Position numbers and translations under genes: made by a program. From Boswellia sacra (lineage: Eukaryota; Streptophyta; Magnoliopsida; Sapindales; Burseraceae): 64,000 nucleotides of DNA. The notes beneath the pieces were generated by a model, which did not search any database, was not told where the DNA came from, and saw nothing but the letters and a program-made list of their open reading frames with translations. The DNA lies in assembly GCA_013180625.2 (NCBI GenBank), contig SNVD02002402.1:103827-167826 (forward strand), given 5' to 3'. Positions 22,914-36,322 of this stretch are shown here, piece after piece (positions within the stretch are counted from its first letter, which is position 1; each line of letters begins with the position of its first letter).

Positions 22914-25488
22914 TTTTCTTTTATAATAATAGAAAATGGGCATTATTGATCCCGTTTGTCCTAGTTTAAGGTCGTCGTGCACATATAAGAAAGGTTAATG
23001 ACAGCATATTTTTTATTTTTTATTTATACGAATTGTGAATTATTGGATGAATACACTCTCAATTTGATATTTAAATAATTATATTATTATCCTAATTAAT
23101 TCATTTATAAAAATACTTAAAATTATTTAGTTATTAATAAATGATAGTATTTAAAATATTGAGATTATTTTTATCTGACTAGCTAATTTATGAAGATTTG
23201 ATTTTCTTTCATAATTCTATTACACAATTAAACAAAAAAAAAACCTCATCCCTTTTTTCTTTTCCAATTTTTTCTTTTATCTCAAATTTCCTTTCTTCAG
23301 TTCTTTCCTCTCCATCATTTGGAAGAATTAGAAAAGATGATATTACATGATGATGTTAATGAAGACGAAGCATTTTGATAGACAATACGTCAAGTAGATT
23401 ATGGATACACTCTCTTGAAAATAGAAATAGCTTACTTAAATAAAAATAACGATATTCATTCTAAATTATGTCTCAAACCCCTTGTATCCTAAACAGTGAC
23501 CAACGATTCACGTGAAGACTAAAAGACGTTCAATCCTTTTACAAAAGCTCAAAGGGTACGATTGTAATTTTGAGAAAAATGGGGACATGTAATTCGGCAA
23601 GTGTAATCTTAGCACTAAGTTTACAAATTTGGCCTTTCCAGATACTTTGATAGAATGAATAAACAAGGCCATATCATAAATTTTATGTTAAATTATCCCC
23701 ATTTTCTGAAGCATTCTCTCTCCTCTTTTCTTTTTTTCTCTCTCCTTTTTTTTTTTTCAAACATAATCTCCCGAAAACTTTTAATTCAACATATGAATTA
23801 TGAGTATAATAGAAATTTTAAGTTCAATGATTCCCACTTTATTATTAAAGTATACACCCTCTCATGACTCAACTTTTCTTTCATCTACAAAAATATTGAT
23901 TTAATTTTATTTTTTCAATTTAAATACTAATATATTTTTCCTTATCTCACATGACAAGACACGAAAATTAGCGAGTTTGGATTTGTCTTAATCGTATTTA
24001 AGTCGTCTTCGTGTCAAAATTTTCAACCCGTTTAATAATCATGTCATATTCGGATTGAGGGATTGCACATGCGATTGACACAAACCCGTTTATGATACGA
24101 ACTCATTTATGATACGATTAACATTAATAAAACATGATCAGACGATTGACATGCTTATTTTTAAAGTGACACAATTTTAAATACAAATTAATTTTAAAAT
24201 ATAAATTAGTAAATTAAGGCTAAAAGAACCCTTATTATTATTATTATTATTATTTTAATTTAAAAATAGGTTGTTCGTGTCATAATTTTATCAAATATGT
24301 AAACGCATCATAACCATGTTAAATGTGTAATTTATGTCAATGGTGTCATAATCGTGTTAAATAAGTCGTTTTTGTGTCTAATAAAAAAACTGACTTATTT
24401 ATTATTCGTATTCGCTTGTCGTGTCGTGGTCGTACTAGATTTCTTTGACACAAATAATAAACGGATCATGTTGGGATTGGACGAATCTTTGTCTGTCATA
24501 GCTTAACACTATACGAATATGAATATATAATCCCCAAACCCGAATCGCCACTCATACTAATTTAACCTTATCTTTTTCTATTTTAGCAGTAATATATTTT
24601 TCTTATCCTATTATAATAGTAATTTCTTCTTTTTTAGGTCTTTTCCTACTTTAGCAATATTTTCTTTTCTTTTGTCTACAATAACCTCAAATTGAGAAGA
24701 CAATTACTAAAATATTTCGCATGGAATCAATTATAGATAATTTTTTAATCTTCTCTATTTTACAATTTTTTGAACTTAACCATTTTTTATAATAAATAAA
24801 TCTTATTATGTATTTTAATTTTTATATTTTTGTGTTAGTGAGAAAAAAAAGTTAATAAACTGCATCCCAAAACTTTCCATCGTGGCTCGGCCCCTGAGCC
24901 AGAGCGACTGCATTAACATTTAACTTATCTCGAGACCCACAATTCATGACGAGATTTACTTCTGCTTTTTCTCCGGTCTCCCAACACTTTGCGAGGCCAC
25001 AACGTGGTTCACATGTTTAAAGGTTCTGTTCTTTCTTTTTTTTTTTTTTTACTGTTTTTTATTTTTAGAACGTAGAATTCGTGTAAAAGGTGTTTTTTTT
25101 GTAATATATTTTTATAAAATATTATTTTTAATATTTTTGAAGTTTAAATTCATCTCTCTTTAACTCTTTTCTCTCTGTTTTCATCTTCTATTTTCTTCTT
25201 CTCTCTTCATTTTATATCAATAATTTATTTCCAAACACATATCTTGTTTTTGTTTTTAAAATTCCAGCTCAAAGATTCATTTCTAAACACATATTCTTAA
25301 AATCATTTTTAAATTTGTATTTTACGAATTTATTTCTAAATGTATATTCTTTACTTAAAATACATTCTCTAAATTATAAAAATTTATTTTTTAAATTATT
25401 TTAAAAATAAAAACACATAAAACAAAAAAGAACGCACCCTTAAATCAGGCTGAAAAGAGTTTCATTCGGCTGGAAAAGTAATATGGGC
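22914..25488. other. AT-rich intergenic DNA with degenerate MITEs
   Basis: No gene is seen. Segment 23950-24560 is rich in acacgaac, cgattaacac and related phrases and is probably an old copy of the element at 61349-62152. Segment 25028-25441 is a foldback: ggttctgttctttctttttt at the left against acaaaaaagaacgcaccctt at the right. Confidence 0.5.
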
Positions 25489-25824
25489 TAGGGGTGTTCA
25501 CGGGTCGGGTCGGGTCGGGTTTTTTCAAACCCGATCACGATCCGATACTGTTTAAACCCGACAATTTTAACCCGATTCGGGTTACTATTCAATACCAACC
25601 CGAGAAAAACCCGACAAACCCGATCGGATCGGGTCGGGTTGAATCGGGTTTAATTTTATTAAATAATACTATTTAAACCCGATTACAACCCACTACTATT
25701 CAAACCCGATTATTTCAACCCGATTCGGGTTACTATTCAGTACCGACCCGAAAAAAACCCGATCAATCCGATCAGATCGGGTCGGGTCAGGTTAGATCGG
25801 ATCGAGGATTTTTGAACACCCCTA
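25489..25824. mobile_element. hAT-type MITE, 336 bp
   Basis: The ends are TAGGGGTGTTCA and, inverted, TAGGGGTGTTCA. The perfect 8-bp duplication atatgggc flanks it (25481-25488, 25825-25832). The interior repeats GGGTCGGGTCGGGT and AACCCGATTCGGGTTACTAT. It is non-coding. Confidence 0.9.
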
Positions 25825-26789
25825 ATATGGGCCTCGCCTTTATACTGACTTAGCTTTTAAACTTTCTTTAATGTGGACCCCTGTCTGACACTTTCTTTCA
25901 GTTCCACTGAACGGAAACTTTAAAAACAAAAATCTGCACACGTGTCATTTAATATGCTTGTATTTTTAATGTTTCAAAACTTACCTATTTTATCATACAT
26001 AATTAATTCAAATAAAACCTATTCTGCAAAGAAACCAAAATATTAAAATATATAAAATAGAAATAAGAATATTTACAATAGAAGCATCTAATCATCAAAG
26101 TTATTTAAATATGTCAATCTATTTATTTTATATGTAATTTTTATTGAAAATAAAGAGAAATTAAAAAAATACTTAAATTGATATAATTAGAAACGACTGG
26201 ATATAAAAGTTGATGTTATGCAAAGAGTTAATATCAAAAAGATTCACTCAACTTAAATTGATAGATAGGGCAAGCATTTTATACTCTAATAAAATGATAG
26301 CCTTACAAATTATTTAAGAAACTTTTGTATACAAATTGATTTGTCCTAAAGTGATTGAGGCAATGAATATATATATCAAGTCAACTCATTTTTAACGAGG
26401 GTGATAGATTTGTAAATAACTTAATAATATTATATCAATCTATATATAAAGTTTATAAGTGTAGTACTACTCTTTAATAATAATAGTAATTTACATATTT
26501 TCAATATAATATCCAATATTATAGAACTACATTAATATTTAGTATCTGGTAAATAACTAAAAATTTATATAAAAATAATATTTTAACTTTTCAAAATAAA
26601 TAATTTAGATATTTGTCTAGCGTGGGTGGAGCTATTTATACTCAAAATTATGCTTTGAACTCTCATTTCTTAATAAATTATTTTATTACTAAAATACCAT
26701 TAAAAAATCCGAATAATATCCCTATTTTTCTTCCATGTATTTCTTCTTCTCATTTTGTCTCTTTCACTCTCTTTACCTTGACATTCTCA

Positions 26790-27395
26790 AGGGGGGTATT
26801 TTTTTTTTTTTTACCCATTTTGAGGTCTCTTAACTAGATCTAACCTATTTTCTTGTTTTGACTATTTCTGACTACTTTTTTTATGTAAAAAGACGTAGAT
26901 GCACTTTTTTTTTGTTAAACTATATAATACTATTTTTATATAATGCATGACATAGTCGTACAAAATGCACGGTGGAGTTGCGTAAAATTCTCAAGTTTTG
27001 TAATTTTGCGCAACCCTATAGTGAACTTGCACGATGAAGTCCTACAAAATTTTCAAAGCTATTTTTTTCATAATGGGGTCGTGAAGTTGCACGATTATAA
27101 TAACTACATTTGTAATATTATTGACAATTATTTTATAAAATGATTGTGCAAACTTGCATAAAATAGTTATGCAAAACATCCAATATCTACTTTTTTACTT
27201 TTTGCACAACTCCTATGTATAATTGCACAATTATATTGTGCAAAAGACTATACATGTAATATAATTTCATTATTTTTAAAACTTTTAAGGATATCTTTAT
27301 ATTTTCTTTTCAAAAGAGAGGTTAAAAATATTTAAAATATAAAAGATGGTTAAATATAGATAACGGGTGACCCAAGGAGTTATTGAGTGAAAAGA
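26790..27395. repeat. About 600-bp repeat insertion, copy 1
   Basis: It starts near ggggggtatttttt and ends near ggtgacccaaggagttattg. The ends are imperfect inverted repeats (ttgaggtctcttaactagat against the complement of agataacgggtgacccaagg). Related copies lie at 31397-31985 and 38905-39500. The inverted copy near 53880 lacks it, joining ctcaagg directly to the flank. The interior repeats phrases such as gttgcacga and tgcaaaa. Confidence 0.6.
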
Positions 27396-28991
27396 ATATT
27401 GCCAATCTCCTCAAATCAATCTTCCCGTCAAGTTGCAGTAAAAATCTTAAGAGAAGGTATTCGTATCATTTAATCTTTATCTGCTAGATCTGGATAAAAA
27501 AGCTTGAGATATTTGTATATGAAAATCATCAAAATTAGAAAAGTAACAAAAAAAAATTAAGCCAATAACTTTTTCTTTTTATTTTGGGAAGATGGTATCT
27601 AATGGATTTTTGTTTATTAATTTATTAAATATAACAAAATATTTCATTAAAAATATGACGTTGTAAGGACTTCTCCTTCATTTCCAAGATATTTGCCGAC
27701 AGAAATTGTAATTATTTGGCCTGATAAGAGCAATGACTGCCACTAAGAAAAAGATACTTTGCCTTTTTATCATCTATCACTAACTAAAGATGAAGATTGA
27801 AAATGATACTTTGCCTTTTTGTCATCTATCACTAACTAAAGATGAAGATTGCAAAGTCCTTTTCTTCGTTATAGACAAAGTGGCATCACTGATCATTATC
27901 GCCCCACCACACGATTGAGTGGAATCTCGTCCCCGCTGGCACATGTAATCGTCCTTGACTATACTTTTGATGTTTTCAGACTGCATGACTGCCATGTTCT
28001 ATGCTGGTTAGAAAGTAGAAAAACGCCACGCTAGAAGCTAGAAATGTTTCTTGAATACTACTACGAAATTAGTTAAGCAACGAAGTTTTTATTGAGTATT
28101 GCTGAATGTTACAAATAAATACCTAGTTAGTCTTCCCTGATTTTTAAGAAGAATAATACTAGATTTACAAATTTTGTATATAAGCCTTTATATAATATAT
28201 ATTAATATGTAAGATGATTGAACGAGAGAATATTCAAACATTAATGTATTTAATAAAAGGTCATATTGTATCAATAAATAGGTAATATAAAATCAATTTA
28301 TATACAAAATTTGTAAGCTTAATATTACTCTTTTTGAAATATTAAATTACATTTTCATTAAATTTGATTTATTGTTCTACATATGATATTGATGGAAATC
28401 ATAATAATTGGGTTTAGGTTGCAGTTGCTTTTTTTTTTTTAATTCTGACTTAAGTTCATTTGAATTTAGTTTTTGCTAAACAAAATCTAGATTTTACTAC
28501 AATAATGTTAAGGTCTCTGTAAATTTTTTCCTAAAATTTATCAAATGCATATTTATAATTTTAGAAATATAATAATTTAAATATTAAATTTATTCAACAC
28601 TTTATAGTTTCTTTTTCTTTTTTAACACAATTATAACTATTAATTACTCCGACAGCAAAATTCTAGTCAATTATTTCACAGCATCACGACAGACAATCCA
28701 AAGCAAAGTATGACACCAGCTTTTAACATCCCGTGATAGTGCAAAGCAAGACAAATATGATGATGGAGGAAATAAATTAATGCCACCAAGGACTTATCAT
28801 TGTGGTTCGGAGACAGAATGTTTCATTTCCAAGATATTTGCAACAGAAATTCTGATTATTTGGCCCCCGATGAGAGCAATGACTGCCACCAAACAAAAAT
28901 ACTCTACTTTTTATGATCTATCATCAGCTAGGATTATGAAGTCCTTTTCATCATTATAGACAAAAGTGGCATTATTGATATACTAATTTAC

Positions 28992-29233
28992 GAGTTTGGT
29001 TACAGTACATTAACTATACCCATATATTACTATTTATTTTATATAAAAGTCGTAAATAGGTATATAAAAATCGTAAATGAATAAATAAAAGTAGTATTTA
29101 CAACTTTTATATATTCATTTACAATTTTACAACTCTTATATACTCATTTATAACTTTTTTATATGAATTTACGATTTTTATATAAAATAAACAGTGACTA
29201 TATGAATACAGCTGCTGTGCTCAAGCCATTTCC
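28992..29233. mobile_element. MULE-type MITE, 242 bp
   Basis: It is flanked by a perfect 9-bp duplication ctaatttac (28983-28991, 29234-29242). The arms form a long inverted repeat (ttattttatataaaagtcg against its complement). The second duplication unit has the empty site near 33925 (actaatttatggatctc). A 9-bp duplication is the MULE hallmark. Confidence 0.8.
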
Positions 29234-31396
29234 CTAATTTACGGATCTCATACAAAAAAATAAAAAACATCTACTTTTTCTCTTTCTTTCTCTACTATTT
29301 GTTTTTCTATTTAATTTAGAATGGCAATTAATACAAGAGAGAAAGAGAAAAAGTAGATTAGATTTTTTTTTTAATTAAAAGTGAGCAATCTTAGCCATTG
29401 GATGCCTTCTCCATCAACGAATGATGGAAATGTAAAGTCTGGACAGAACGTAAAATACCAAATCCCGAAATAGAGCACTATTATATATGTATGCATGCAT
29501 AAAAATTGCGTCCCAACATCTAGATATATAACTAGTAAAATTTGAAGTTATATAGCATAGCTTCCAACAAAAATTAATACCTGTGAAAATAAGTATTGAT
29601 TCAGGTTTTGTATCTGTTATATTTGGCTACTTTATTCATCTTTATTGTGGTGAACACAGCAAAAGCCAAGCTTAAAATGCTTGGAAAATGCTAATTTAAG
29701 AAGGAACAATCCCATATTACCAGGGAAGATCAATATATGCATGAGCTCATGAATTTGAACCTGGTATATGAAATTTGTAATGTCAAACATAAACTATTTG
29801 TAAAAGCAGACATATAATAATTAGTTATAAAAAAGAAAAGAATATTGTTTGATACACTTATTTTCTAGTAATCAAAATCTGCCAGAAAAGCTGAGGAGAT
29901 GGGTGGATCAATTTATTATTTAATAAGTTATACCTGATAAAGACAGAGGAGATGGGTGGATCAATTTGTAATTAATAATTTATACCTGATGAAGACGGCA
30001 GCCATAGGCCCATAGAGAAAGGTACAAGGAAAGTGAGTATTATGCATGTGAACTTCTTTCTTCCATTGTCATTTTGCCCACTTTCACACTTTTTTAATTT
30101 TTTTTAAATAAACAAAGGAAAACTTTTCGTTTTACATTTCTTTCTGAGTGCTGACTTTTGTTGGGATCTTATTTATTTATTTATTTTTAACTTGAAAAAA
30201 CTGAAAAGTTGCATTAATGATGTCTAATTGCATAATTCTATACATAAAATCAACCTATAGAATCTCATATGACACAATGATAGTAATTTGATGAATAAAA
30301 TATTTGATGTATATTTAGCTCCTTTTATTTATTTTTATTGTGTGATAAACAGCGAACTTGAAGCGCAAAATGTTTGCAAAGAAAGAGATATAATTTAGGA
30401 AGGGAAATCAAACTTCTAACAAATTATGAATACTATATGTGATTTCGAGCATAAAATGAATTTGCATATATAAATCAAATTGTAGGACGTGATTTTAATT
30501 ATATATAACTAGTTCTTACTACAGAATATTATATATATTCATTCTCTTATACAAAAAATCTACCACAAAAAATAAGATGATGTGTGGGGATCGTGTTACA
30601 TACATAATTAATTCAAATAAATACCTATTATAGAAAGACACCAAAATATTAAAATATATAAAATAGAAATAAGAATATTTACAATAGAAGCATCCAATCA
30701 TCAAAGTTATTTAAATATGTCAATCTATTTATTTTATATGTAATTTTTTTAATTGAAAATAAAGAGAGATTAAAAAAATACTTAAATTGATATAATTAGA
30801 AACGACTTGATATAAAAGTTGATGTTATGCAAAGAGTTAATATCAAAAAGATTCACTCAACTTAAATTGATAGATAGGGCGAGCATTTTATACTCTAATT
30901 AGTAAAATGATAGTCTTACAAATTATTTATAGAAACTTTTATATACAAATTAATTTGTCCTAAAGTGATTAAGGCAGTGAATATATATACCAAGTCAACT
31001 CATTTTTAATGAGGGTGATAGACTTGTGAATAACTTAATAATATTATATCAATATGTATATAAAGTTTATAAGTGTAGTACTACTCTTTAATAATAGTAG
31101 TTTAACATTTTCAATATAATATCCAATATTATAGAACTACATAAATATTTAGTATCTGGTAAATAAATAAAAATATATATAAATAATATTTTAACTTTTT
31201 GAAATAAATAATTTAGATACTTCTCTAGTATGGGTGGAGCTATTTATACTCAAAATTATGCTTTGAACTCTCATTTCTTAACAAATTATTTTATTACTAA
31301 AATACTATTAAAAAATTCGAATACTATCCCTATTTTTCTTCCCATGTATTTCTTCTTCTCATTTATGTCTCTTTCACTCTCTTTACCTTGCATTCT

Positions 31397-31985
31397 CAAG
31401 GGGGTATTTTTTGTTTGACCCCTTTTTAGGTCTCTTAACTAAATCTAACATATTTTTTGGATTTAACTATTTCTGACCCCTTTTTATTTAAAAAGATATA
31501 GATATACTTTTTTTATTAAAATATATAATATTATTTTTATACAGTGCACGATATAGTCGTGTAAAGTACAGGATGGAATTGTGCAAAATTCTCAAGTTTT
31601 GTAATTTGCACAACCCTATAGTGAACTTACATGATGAAGTTCTACAAAATTTTCAAAACTATTTTTTTCATAATGGGGTCGTGAAGTTGCACGACTAGGA
31701 TAACTATATTTATAATATTGTTGACAATTATTTTATGAGATGATTGTACAACTTGTATAATATAGTTATGCAAAACATCTAATATCTACTTTTTTACTTT
31801 TTGCACAACTCCTCTGTGCAATTGCACAATTATATTGTCTAAAAAATTATACATGTAATCTAATTTTATTTTTTTAACTTTTAAGGGTATCTCTATATTT
31901 TCTTTTTAAAAGAGGGGTTAAAAATAATTAAAATATAAAAAGTGGTTAAATATAGTTAGCGGATGACCTGAGGAGTCATGGAGCG
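31397..31985. repeat. About 600-bp repeat insertion, copy 2
   Basis: Paralogue of 26790-27395 within the second duplication unit. The ends read ttgacccctttttaggtctc and gcggatgacctgaggagtca. Confidence 0.6.
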
Positions 31986-33275
31986 AAAATAATATTGCCA
32001 GTCTCCTCAAATCAACCTTCACGTCAAGTTGCAGTAAAAATCTTAAGAGAAGGTATTTGTATCAGTTAATCTTTATCTGCTAGATCTGGATAAAAAAGCT
32101 TGAGATATTTGTATATAAAAATCACCAAATTTAGAAAAACAACCAAAAAAAAATTAAGCCAATATCTTTTTCTTTTTATTTTGGGAAGATGGTATCTAAT
32201 GGATTTTTGTTTATTAATTTATTAAATATAACATGATATTTCCTTAAAAATATGACATTGTAAGGACTTCTCCTTCATTTCCAAGATATTTGCCGACAGA
32301 AATTGTAATTATTTGGCCTGATAAGAGCAATGACTGCCACAGAGTAAAAGATACTTTGCCTTTTTATCATCTATCACTGACTAAAGATGAAGATTGTGAA
32401 TTCCTTTTCTTCGTTATAGACAAAGTGGCATTACTGATCATTAATATCGCCCCACCACAAGATTGAGTGGAATCTCGTCCCCGCTGGCACATGCAATCGT
32501 CCTTGACTATCCTTTTGATGTTTTCAGACTGCATGACTGCCATGTTCTATGCTGGTTAGAAAGTAGAAAAACGCCACGCTAGAAGCTAGAAATGTTTCTT
32601 GAATGCTGCTACGAAATTAGTTAAGCAGCGAAGTTTTTATTGAGTATTGCTGAATGTTACAAATAAATATCTAGTTTGTCTTCCCTGATTCTTAAAGAAG
32701 AATAATACTAGATTTACAAAGTTTGCATATAAACCTTTATATATTATAAATTAATATGTAAGATGATTGAATGAGTGAATATTCAAACATCAATGTATTT
32801 AATAAAAGGTCATATTGTATCAATAAAGAAGTAATATAAAATCAATTTATATACAAAATTTGTAAGCTTAATATTACTTTTTTTAAAATATTAAATTACA
32901 TTTTCATTAAATTTGATTTATTGTTCTATATATGATATTGATAGAAATAATAATAATTGGGTTTAGGTTGAAGTTGCCTTTTTTTTTTTAAAAAAAAAAA
33001 AAATTCTGACTTAAGTTCATTTGAATTTAGTTTTTGCTAAACAAAATCTAGATTTTACCACAATAATGTTTAGGTCTCTGACTCTCTGTAAATCTTTTAC
33101 TTAAATTTATCAAATACATATTTATAATTTTAGAAATATAATAATTTAAATATTAAATTTATTCAACACTTTATAGTATCTTTTTCTTTTTTAACACAAT
33201 TGTGTAACTATTAATTACTCCTACAGCAAAATTCTAGTCAATTATTTCACAGCATCACGACAATCCAAAGCGACG

Positions 33276-33440
33276 ATCACAAAACAAGATTGATGAGTTA
33301 CAAACTGGTTGAAAGAAGATCTTAAAGACATGTAGATGGCTATCCTCCTCCCTTGCTCCTCCTGTGTTATCTAAACTTGCTTTTTTGGATCTCACATGAG
33401 CTTCTCCAGCTGTTTGACGTCTACACCGTCCATTTGTGAT
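33276..33440 (-). pseudogene. NPF C-terminal tail relic
   Basis: The segment from cacaaaacaagattgatgag through gaaagaagatcttaaagaca matches the better preserved NPF tail at 35715-35765 (cataaaacaagattgatgga and gagagatctggaagacatct). It contains the phrase gacgtctacaccgtcc, which corresponds to the GVDV repeat of the intact gene's tail. No membrane segment remains. Immediately to the right, after a GC-rich patch, comes an NPF upstream flank, so essentially the whole gene body is missing. Confidence 0.5.
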
Positions 33441-33464
33441 CCCTTATCATCTTCTTCTGCTGTG

Positions 33465-33545
33465 TTGCGCCCCGCGCTGGACCCCTCCCTCCCCCCTCCC
33501 CCCCCGGGGGTTCCCCCTCGCCCACCCCCCCTCCCTCCTCTTCTT
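33465..33545. other. Anomalous C-rich patch
   Basis: Around 33470-33540 lie long C runs broken by G and T (ccccccccggggg near 33500). No other part of the window looks like this, and the other duplication unit lacks it. It keeps a spurious proline-rich ORF open. It may be an assembly or sequencing artefact, or filler from double-strand break repair. Confidence 0.6.
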
Positions 33546-35732
33546 TTATTAAAAAAAAACTTTCATCTAAATTTTTATACGAAAATACTGTACGGTTTAA
33601 CGTAGTATGACACCAGCTTTTAACATCCCGTGATGGTGCAAAGCAAGACAGACATGATGATGGAGGAAATAAATGCCACCAAGGACTTATTATTGTAGTT
33701 CGGAGACAGAAAGTTTCATTTCCAAGATATTTGCTGACAGAAATTCTAATTATTTGGCCCCTGATAAGGAGTGGATCTTCGGTGCAGCGGATGCATCGAA
33801 GCCGTGGCCCCTAATAAGAGCAATGACTGCCACCAAATAAAAATACTCTACTTTTTATGATCTATCATCAGCTAGGATTATAAAGTCCTTTTCATCATTA
33901 TAGTCAAAAGTGGCATTATTGATATACTAATTTATGGATCTCACACAAAAAAATATAAGGCATCTACTTTTTCTCTTTCTTTCTCTACTATTTGTTTTTC
34001 TAGAAAGAGAAAAAGTAGATAGATTTTTTTTTTTTAAAATTAAAAGTGAGCAATCTTACCCATTGGATATGCCTTCTTCATTAACGAATGGTGGAAATGT
34101 AAAGTCCGGACAGAATGTAAAATACGAGAGCCCGAAATAGAGCAGTATTATATATGTATGTATGCATAAAAATTGCGTCCCAACATCTAGATATATAACT
34201 AGTAAACTTTGAAGTTATATAGCATAGCTTCCAACAAAAATTAATACCTGTGAAAATAAGTATTGATTCAGGTTTTGTATCTGTTATATTTGGCTACTTT
34301 ATTCATCTTTATTGTGGTGAACACAGCAAAAGCCAAGCTTAAAATGCTCGAAAAATGCTAATTTAAGAAGGAACAATCCCATATTACCAGGGAAGATCAA
34401 TATATGTATAAACTCATGAATTTGAACCGGGTATATTAAATTTGTAATGTCAAACATAAACTATTTGTAAAAGCAGACATATAATAATTAGTTATAAAAA
34501 AGAAAAGAATATTGATTGATACACTTATTTTCTAGTAATCAAAATCTGCCAGAAAAGCTGAGGAGATGGGTGGATCAATTTATTATTAATAAGTTTTACC
34601 TGACAAAGGCAGAGGAGATGGGTGGATCAATTTGTAATTAATAATTTATACCTGATGAAGACGGCAGCCATAGGTCCATAGAGAAAGGTACAAGGAAAGT
34701 GAGTATTATGCATGTGAACTTCTTTCTTCCATTATCATTTTGCCCTTTTTCACCTTTTTTTATTTTTTTAAAATAAACAAAGAAAAACTTTTCTTTTTAC
34801 ATTTCTTTCTGAGTGGTGAATTTTGTTGGGACCTTATTTATTTATTTATTTTTAACTAGAAAAAACTGAAAAGTTGCATTAATGATGTCTAATTGCATAA
34901 TTCTACACATAAAATCAACCTATACAAACTCATATGACACAATGATATTAATTTGATGAATAAAATATTTGATGTATATTTAGCTCCTTATATTTATTTT
35001 TATTGTGTGATAAACAGCAAACTTGAAGCGCAAAATGTTTGCAAAGAAAGAGATATAATTTAGGAAGGGAGATCAAACTGCTAACAAATTATGAATGCTA
35101 TATGTGATTTCGAGCACAAAATGAATTTGCATATATAAATCAAATTGTATAGGACGTGATTTTAATTATATATAACTAGTTCTTACTACAGAATATTAGA
35201 TATATTGATATATTCATTCTCTTGTACAAAAAATAAGATGATGTGTGGGGATCGTGTTACAGCAAATAAGGTATCAAGTCGGCAGCCATAGAGCCAAGGA
35301 GGGTACAAACAAAAGTTAGTACCATTATTGGCTTCTTTCACCTTTAATTTGTCATGCAAAATTACATGCCTCAAGACATGGCGTAGCTGTGTTTAGGCGT
35401 GGTGAAGGTCGTCCTTATACAACCCATCTCACGAAAATAATTTAATTTCTTTTGGAGAATGGAGACCACTTAATAGGGCTTTTGGCATAGAGATCGTGTG
35501 ATCAAGAAGCTCTATATTATTAATCAATCTTTGTCTTTATAATCAAGTTATCAATTTTAAAAAATATAATAATTTTAATTATTAAATATATCAAGCAGTT
35601 TATTATTGTTAATTACTTTCTCGCAATACAATTATAACTATTAATTATTCTTACAACACAATGCCATAATTGCTTATTTTCACAGTACCACAATACCAAA
35701 GCAACCATATATCATAAAACAAGATTGATGGA

Positions 35733-35921
35733 TTAGAAACAGGATGAGAGATCTGGAAGACATCTTTGATTGTCATGATCTGTATTTCCTTGATCGTCTG
35801 TGTTATCAGGGCCCCTTCTTGATCTTGATCTCCGAGCAGCTTGATCATCTCCTAATTCTGTGTTGACATCCAAATCAAGATAATTAGATTTATATCGACA
35901 AAATCTGTAGAGAAAGAGCAA
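35733..35921 (-). pseudogene. NPF relic E, C-terminal tail
   Basis: The minus-strand frame ends GNTDHDNQRCLPDLSSCF and stop. The intact paralogue ends KDHDNRCSCLLELLSCSTYN and copy A ends NPLRCLSDVFLDCF, so this is an NPF tail. Only the hydrophilic tail is left. It lies about 300 bp from an exon 1 of the same family, so exons 2, 3 and most of 4 were lost. Confidence 0.65.
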
Positions 35922-36225
35922 GAGAGTGCATGAGAGACGAGAATCTTTTGGCCCTTATTTATTGCTATTTTAGCTCGATATATGCTTATAGACTTAAGTG
36001 GACATATGGATTCCACTTTTTTTAATAACATTATATTTTTAAAATATATATTATGATTATCTTATTTCAAATATTAGAACAAAATAAATTAAAATTTTAA
36101 CATAATCATGAACTGAACTGAATTAGTTAACTATATATGTCAACGATTAAAGTGCGAAAGAAAGAAAAGAGAGAATGGTTTGGGTTATTATATATATATA
36201 TATATAGACACACACACACACACAC

Positions 36226-36322
36226 CTGAACGAACGATGCAGCATATCCACTGTTTGACCTTCAAACCGATTCCAGAGGATGTTGTGGTTTCGGAAGAAT
36301 CGATGTTACTTGGCGGCTTCAT
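36226..36322 (-). pseudogene. NPF relic E, exon 1
   Basis: The minus strand reads MKPPSNIDSSETTTSSGIGL and continues to CIVRS, ending in G|GTGTGTG. Its length (97 nt, phase 1) and MxPSNxxSS start match exon 1 of the other copies. The donor now lies in a (CA)n microsatellite (36208-36225) next to a (TA)n tract. The middle exons are missing. Confidence 0.6.

Larger units (their letters stand above)
25996..30600. repeat. Tandem duplication, unit 1 (4605 bp)
   Basis: The unit runs from tacataattaattcaaat to atgtgtggggatcgtgttac and is followed directly by a second unit with the same start. Alignable landmarks recur at nearly constant spacing of 4.6 kb. Contents in order are the R-type repeat, a ~600-bp repeat insertion, NPF-like upstream flank (aagatatttgccgacag near 27690), a conserved ~250-bp stretch at 27880-28130, and another upstream flank at 28730-30060. 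No NPF coding exon survives in this unit. A 242-bp MULE-type MITE is unique to it. Confidence 0.85.
30601..35261. repeat. Tandem duplication, unit 2 (4661 bp)
   Basis: It is a near-copy of the preceding unit, from tacataattaattcaaat to gtgtggggatcgtgttaca. It lacks the MITE of unit 1 but has about 325 bp more at 33276-33600, where an NPF C-terminal relic and a GC-rich patch lie. A ~45-bp insert near 33765-33810 (ggagtggatcttcggtgcag) is also unique to this unit. Confidence 0.85.

Noticed and set aside
25494..25676. Plus-strand ORF and GGGTCGGGTCGGGT telomere-like repeats
   Set aside because: Both lie within a 336-bp hAT MITE with a perfect target duplication; the repeat is not the plant telomere unit TTTAGGG.
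33396..33605. Proline-rich plus-strand ORF
   Set aside because: It is produced by the anomalous C-rich patch and has no support in the sister duplication unit.
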